Shown piece by piece: positions 62,995 to 64,000 of a stretch of DNA of 64,000 bases. Below the pieces are notes generated by a model, which worked only from the letters and a program-made list of their open reading frames with translations, was not told the origin of the DNA and did no database searches. Position numbers and translations under genes: made by a program. Source of the stretch: Acinetobacter pullicarnis (lineage in GTDB: Bacteria; Pseudomonadota; Gammaproteobacteria; Pseudomonadales; Moraxellaceae); contig NZ_VCMZ01000001.1 of NCBI RefSeq assembly GCF_006352475.1, forward strand, positions 1,612,001-1,676,000, given 5' to 3'. Every line of letters begins with the position of its first letter. The first letter of the stretch is position 1.

Positions 62995-63273
62995 ATGACA
63001 AGGCAACTATTATTCGCTTTGGGGAAAGTCGTATCTACGCCTAATGCCTTAGAGTTTGTTGTAAAGCATCACATCAATATTTTGATCTTGTTACATCGTC
63101 ATCAAATCGGTGATTGGGGGGAGTTGTGTGAGGAAGATCGTGAATCCAATGAGGATGCTTTGATCACTGATTCGAGAATTTTGTCTAGCTATAATTTTGA
63201 CCAAGACAAGATTTGGATCATTACCGAAGCTGATCGATCCCTAACAACGATCCTATTGCCAAGTGATTACTAG
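62995..63273 (+). CDS. plasmid/ICE-related conserved protein
   Basis: 92 aa. The layout GKVVSTPNALEFV, GDWGELCEEDRESNEDAL, RILSSYNF and IWIITEADRSLTTILLPSDY matches a small conserved protein widely carried on plasmids and integrative conjugative elements. Biochemical role unknown; names such as restriction subunit are transferred errors. It supports a mobile origin of this region. Confidence 0.8.
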   Translation: MTRQLLFALGKVVSTPNALEFVVKHHINILILLHRHQIGDWGELCEEDRESNEDALITDSRILSSYNFDQDKIWIITEADRSLTTILLPSDY

Positions 63274-63289
63274 TGAAACCGCAAAATAG

Positions 63290-63320
63290 ACCCCAAAGCG
63301 TAACCTGCTTTGGGGTTTGT
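63290..63320 (+). terminator. rho-independent terminator
   Basis: ACCCCAAAGC and GCTTTGGGGT pair around GTAACCT and run into TTGTTG, 17 bases after the 92-aa gene. Confidence 0.85.
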
Positions 63321-63396
63321 TGTTATTGATCAAGACTTGCTAAGTGTTGATGCAATTTTTAGATGAGGTGACGGACGTTCTAGTAGTCCGAAGGCT

Positions 63397-63846
63397 TCAT
63401 TCTTCATAGTCAGGAACTTTACGTATACGCTTTTGAGTATAAAATCCTCGATCTTTTTTATGCTTACTTCTGCAAATTCTTAAAGATAACTTTTTGAGTT
63501 TATTTCTATTTCTTTCCCTAAAGCTCAAAAATAGTTTGTTAAACGTGTGTCTAGAGCATTTAAACTCTAATTGTGATTTTTCGTACAGCTCTTTGGTACT
63601 TTTAAATCCACCTTTTCTTAATATATTAAATAAAAATTGATCAAACGTCTCATCTTCCACTCCTTTTTTATGAAAATTAGTCACACGTTTTACATAAAAT
63701 TCCTCTTCAAGATCAATAGTTTTGAAGATTTGAATATAACGATAAGCTGAACTTTTAGGCGTATTAAACTTATACGCTATTTGATTTGCATTCATTTCAG
63801 GATTGTTTACTAATTCGCTAAATATCTCAGGAGGAATATGTGCCAT
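63397..63846 (-). CDS. putative HTH DNA-binding protein
   Basis: 149 aa, very basic in its C-terminal half. Residues 15-45 (NPEMNANQIAYKFNTPKSSAYRYIQIF) form a helix-turn-helix of resolvase/transposase type. A second helical segment (LEFKCSRHTFNKLFLSFRERN) may also bind DNA, and the tail is Lys/Arg-rich (KLKKLSLRICRSKHKKDRGF). The gene is AT-rich compared with its neighbours. Function not recognised; a regulator or a mobile-element accessory protein is possible. The 63847-64000 sequence upstream shows no gene. Confidence 0.65.
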   Translation of the reverse strand: MAHIPPEIFSELVNNPEMNANQIAYKFNTPKSSAYRYIQIFKTIDLEEEFYVKRVTNFHKKGVEDETFDQFLFNILRKGGFKSTKELYEKSQLEFKCSRHTFNKLFLSFRERNRNKLKKLSLRICRSKHKKDRGFYTQKRIRKVPDYEE

Positions 63847-64000
63847 TTCAGTTGATTAAAAAACAGTCAGTCATTTGATTTTTAAAAGTATGACATATTC
63901 ACCAGTTTTATCCAGCTCGCATAGGAGAATGCTTTCGAAAAGGAAAACCCCAGTATCGTTTTTGATAAATTTTATTTATAAAATACAACATGTTATGTAT

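Overview
The window looks like chromosome of an Acinetobacter-type gammaproteobacterium (Moraxellaceae). It is AT-rich. It carries the linked blocks rpsF-rpsR-rplI-dnaB-alr and cyoABCDE, and a umuDC operon whose promoter holds an operator resembling the Acinetobacter UmuDAb box. Species cannot be fixed from the sequence alone.

Layout. 1-11.4 kb: 3'-truncated alr, a benzoylformate decarboxylase, a decayed HTH gene, DUF4259, dnaB, DUF4303, the ribosomal operon rpsF-rpsR-rplI with a recognisable S6:S18-type leader, and two envelope proteins. 11.6-24.8 kb: cytochrome bo3 oxidase operon, an RDD protein, ppsA with divergent ppsR, azlCD, small exported proteins and ychF. 24.9-31.5 kb: a sulfur-scavenging operon (two SfnB-type flavin oxidoreductases, an LLM monooxygenase and a MetNIQ-type ABC importer). 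31.8-39 kb: a GST; a 1.3-kb gene-free region with two homologous copies of an apparent structured RNA flanking a heptanucleotide array; Lrp and GrpB genes; and a GMC oxidoreductase / aldehyde dehydrogenase pair. 39-45 kb: yebC, an acyltransferase, exported proteins and umuDC. 45.2-57.2 kb: an eight-gene, single-strand catabolic cluster. 58-64 kb: an accessory region beginning around a CAU tRNA, with small proteins of plasmid/ICE type and XRE regulators.

Two items stand out. First, 32838-33040 and 33614-33816 are about 200-nt sequences whose differences fall as compensatory changes in three helices, one of them part of a conserved H-type pseudoknot. G-U pairs indicate the + strand is transcribed. 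I do not recognise the family. Second, the 45.2-57.2 kb cluster fits a complete ergothioneine (thiolhistidine betaine) catabolic route: outer-membrane porin, a signal-peptide-bearing HAL-fold lyase without the MIO-forming Ala-Ser-Gly, an MFS importer, a divergent urocanate hydratase, a DUF917 thiohydantoin desulfurase, a hydantoinase and an N-carbamoyl amino-acid hydrolase. It is governed by an unusual fusion of two LysR-type regulators. The predicted export of the lyase suggests trimethylamine is released in the periplasm and only thiourocanate is imported; this is inference.

Start codons were moved from the longest ORF wherever a Shine-Dalgarno sequence or family length supported a downstream start. 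Gene-free stretches over about 300 bases are described individually.
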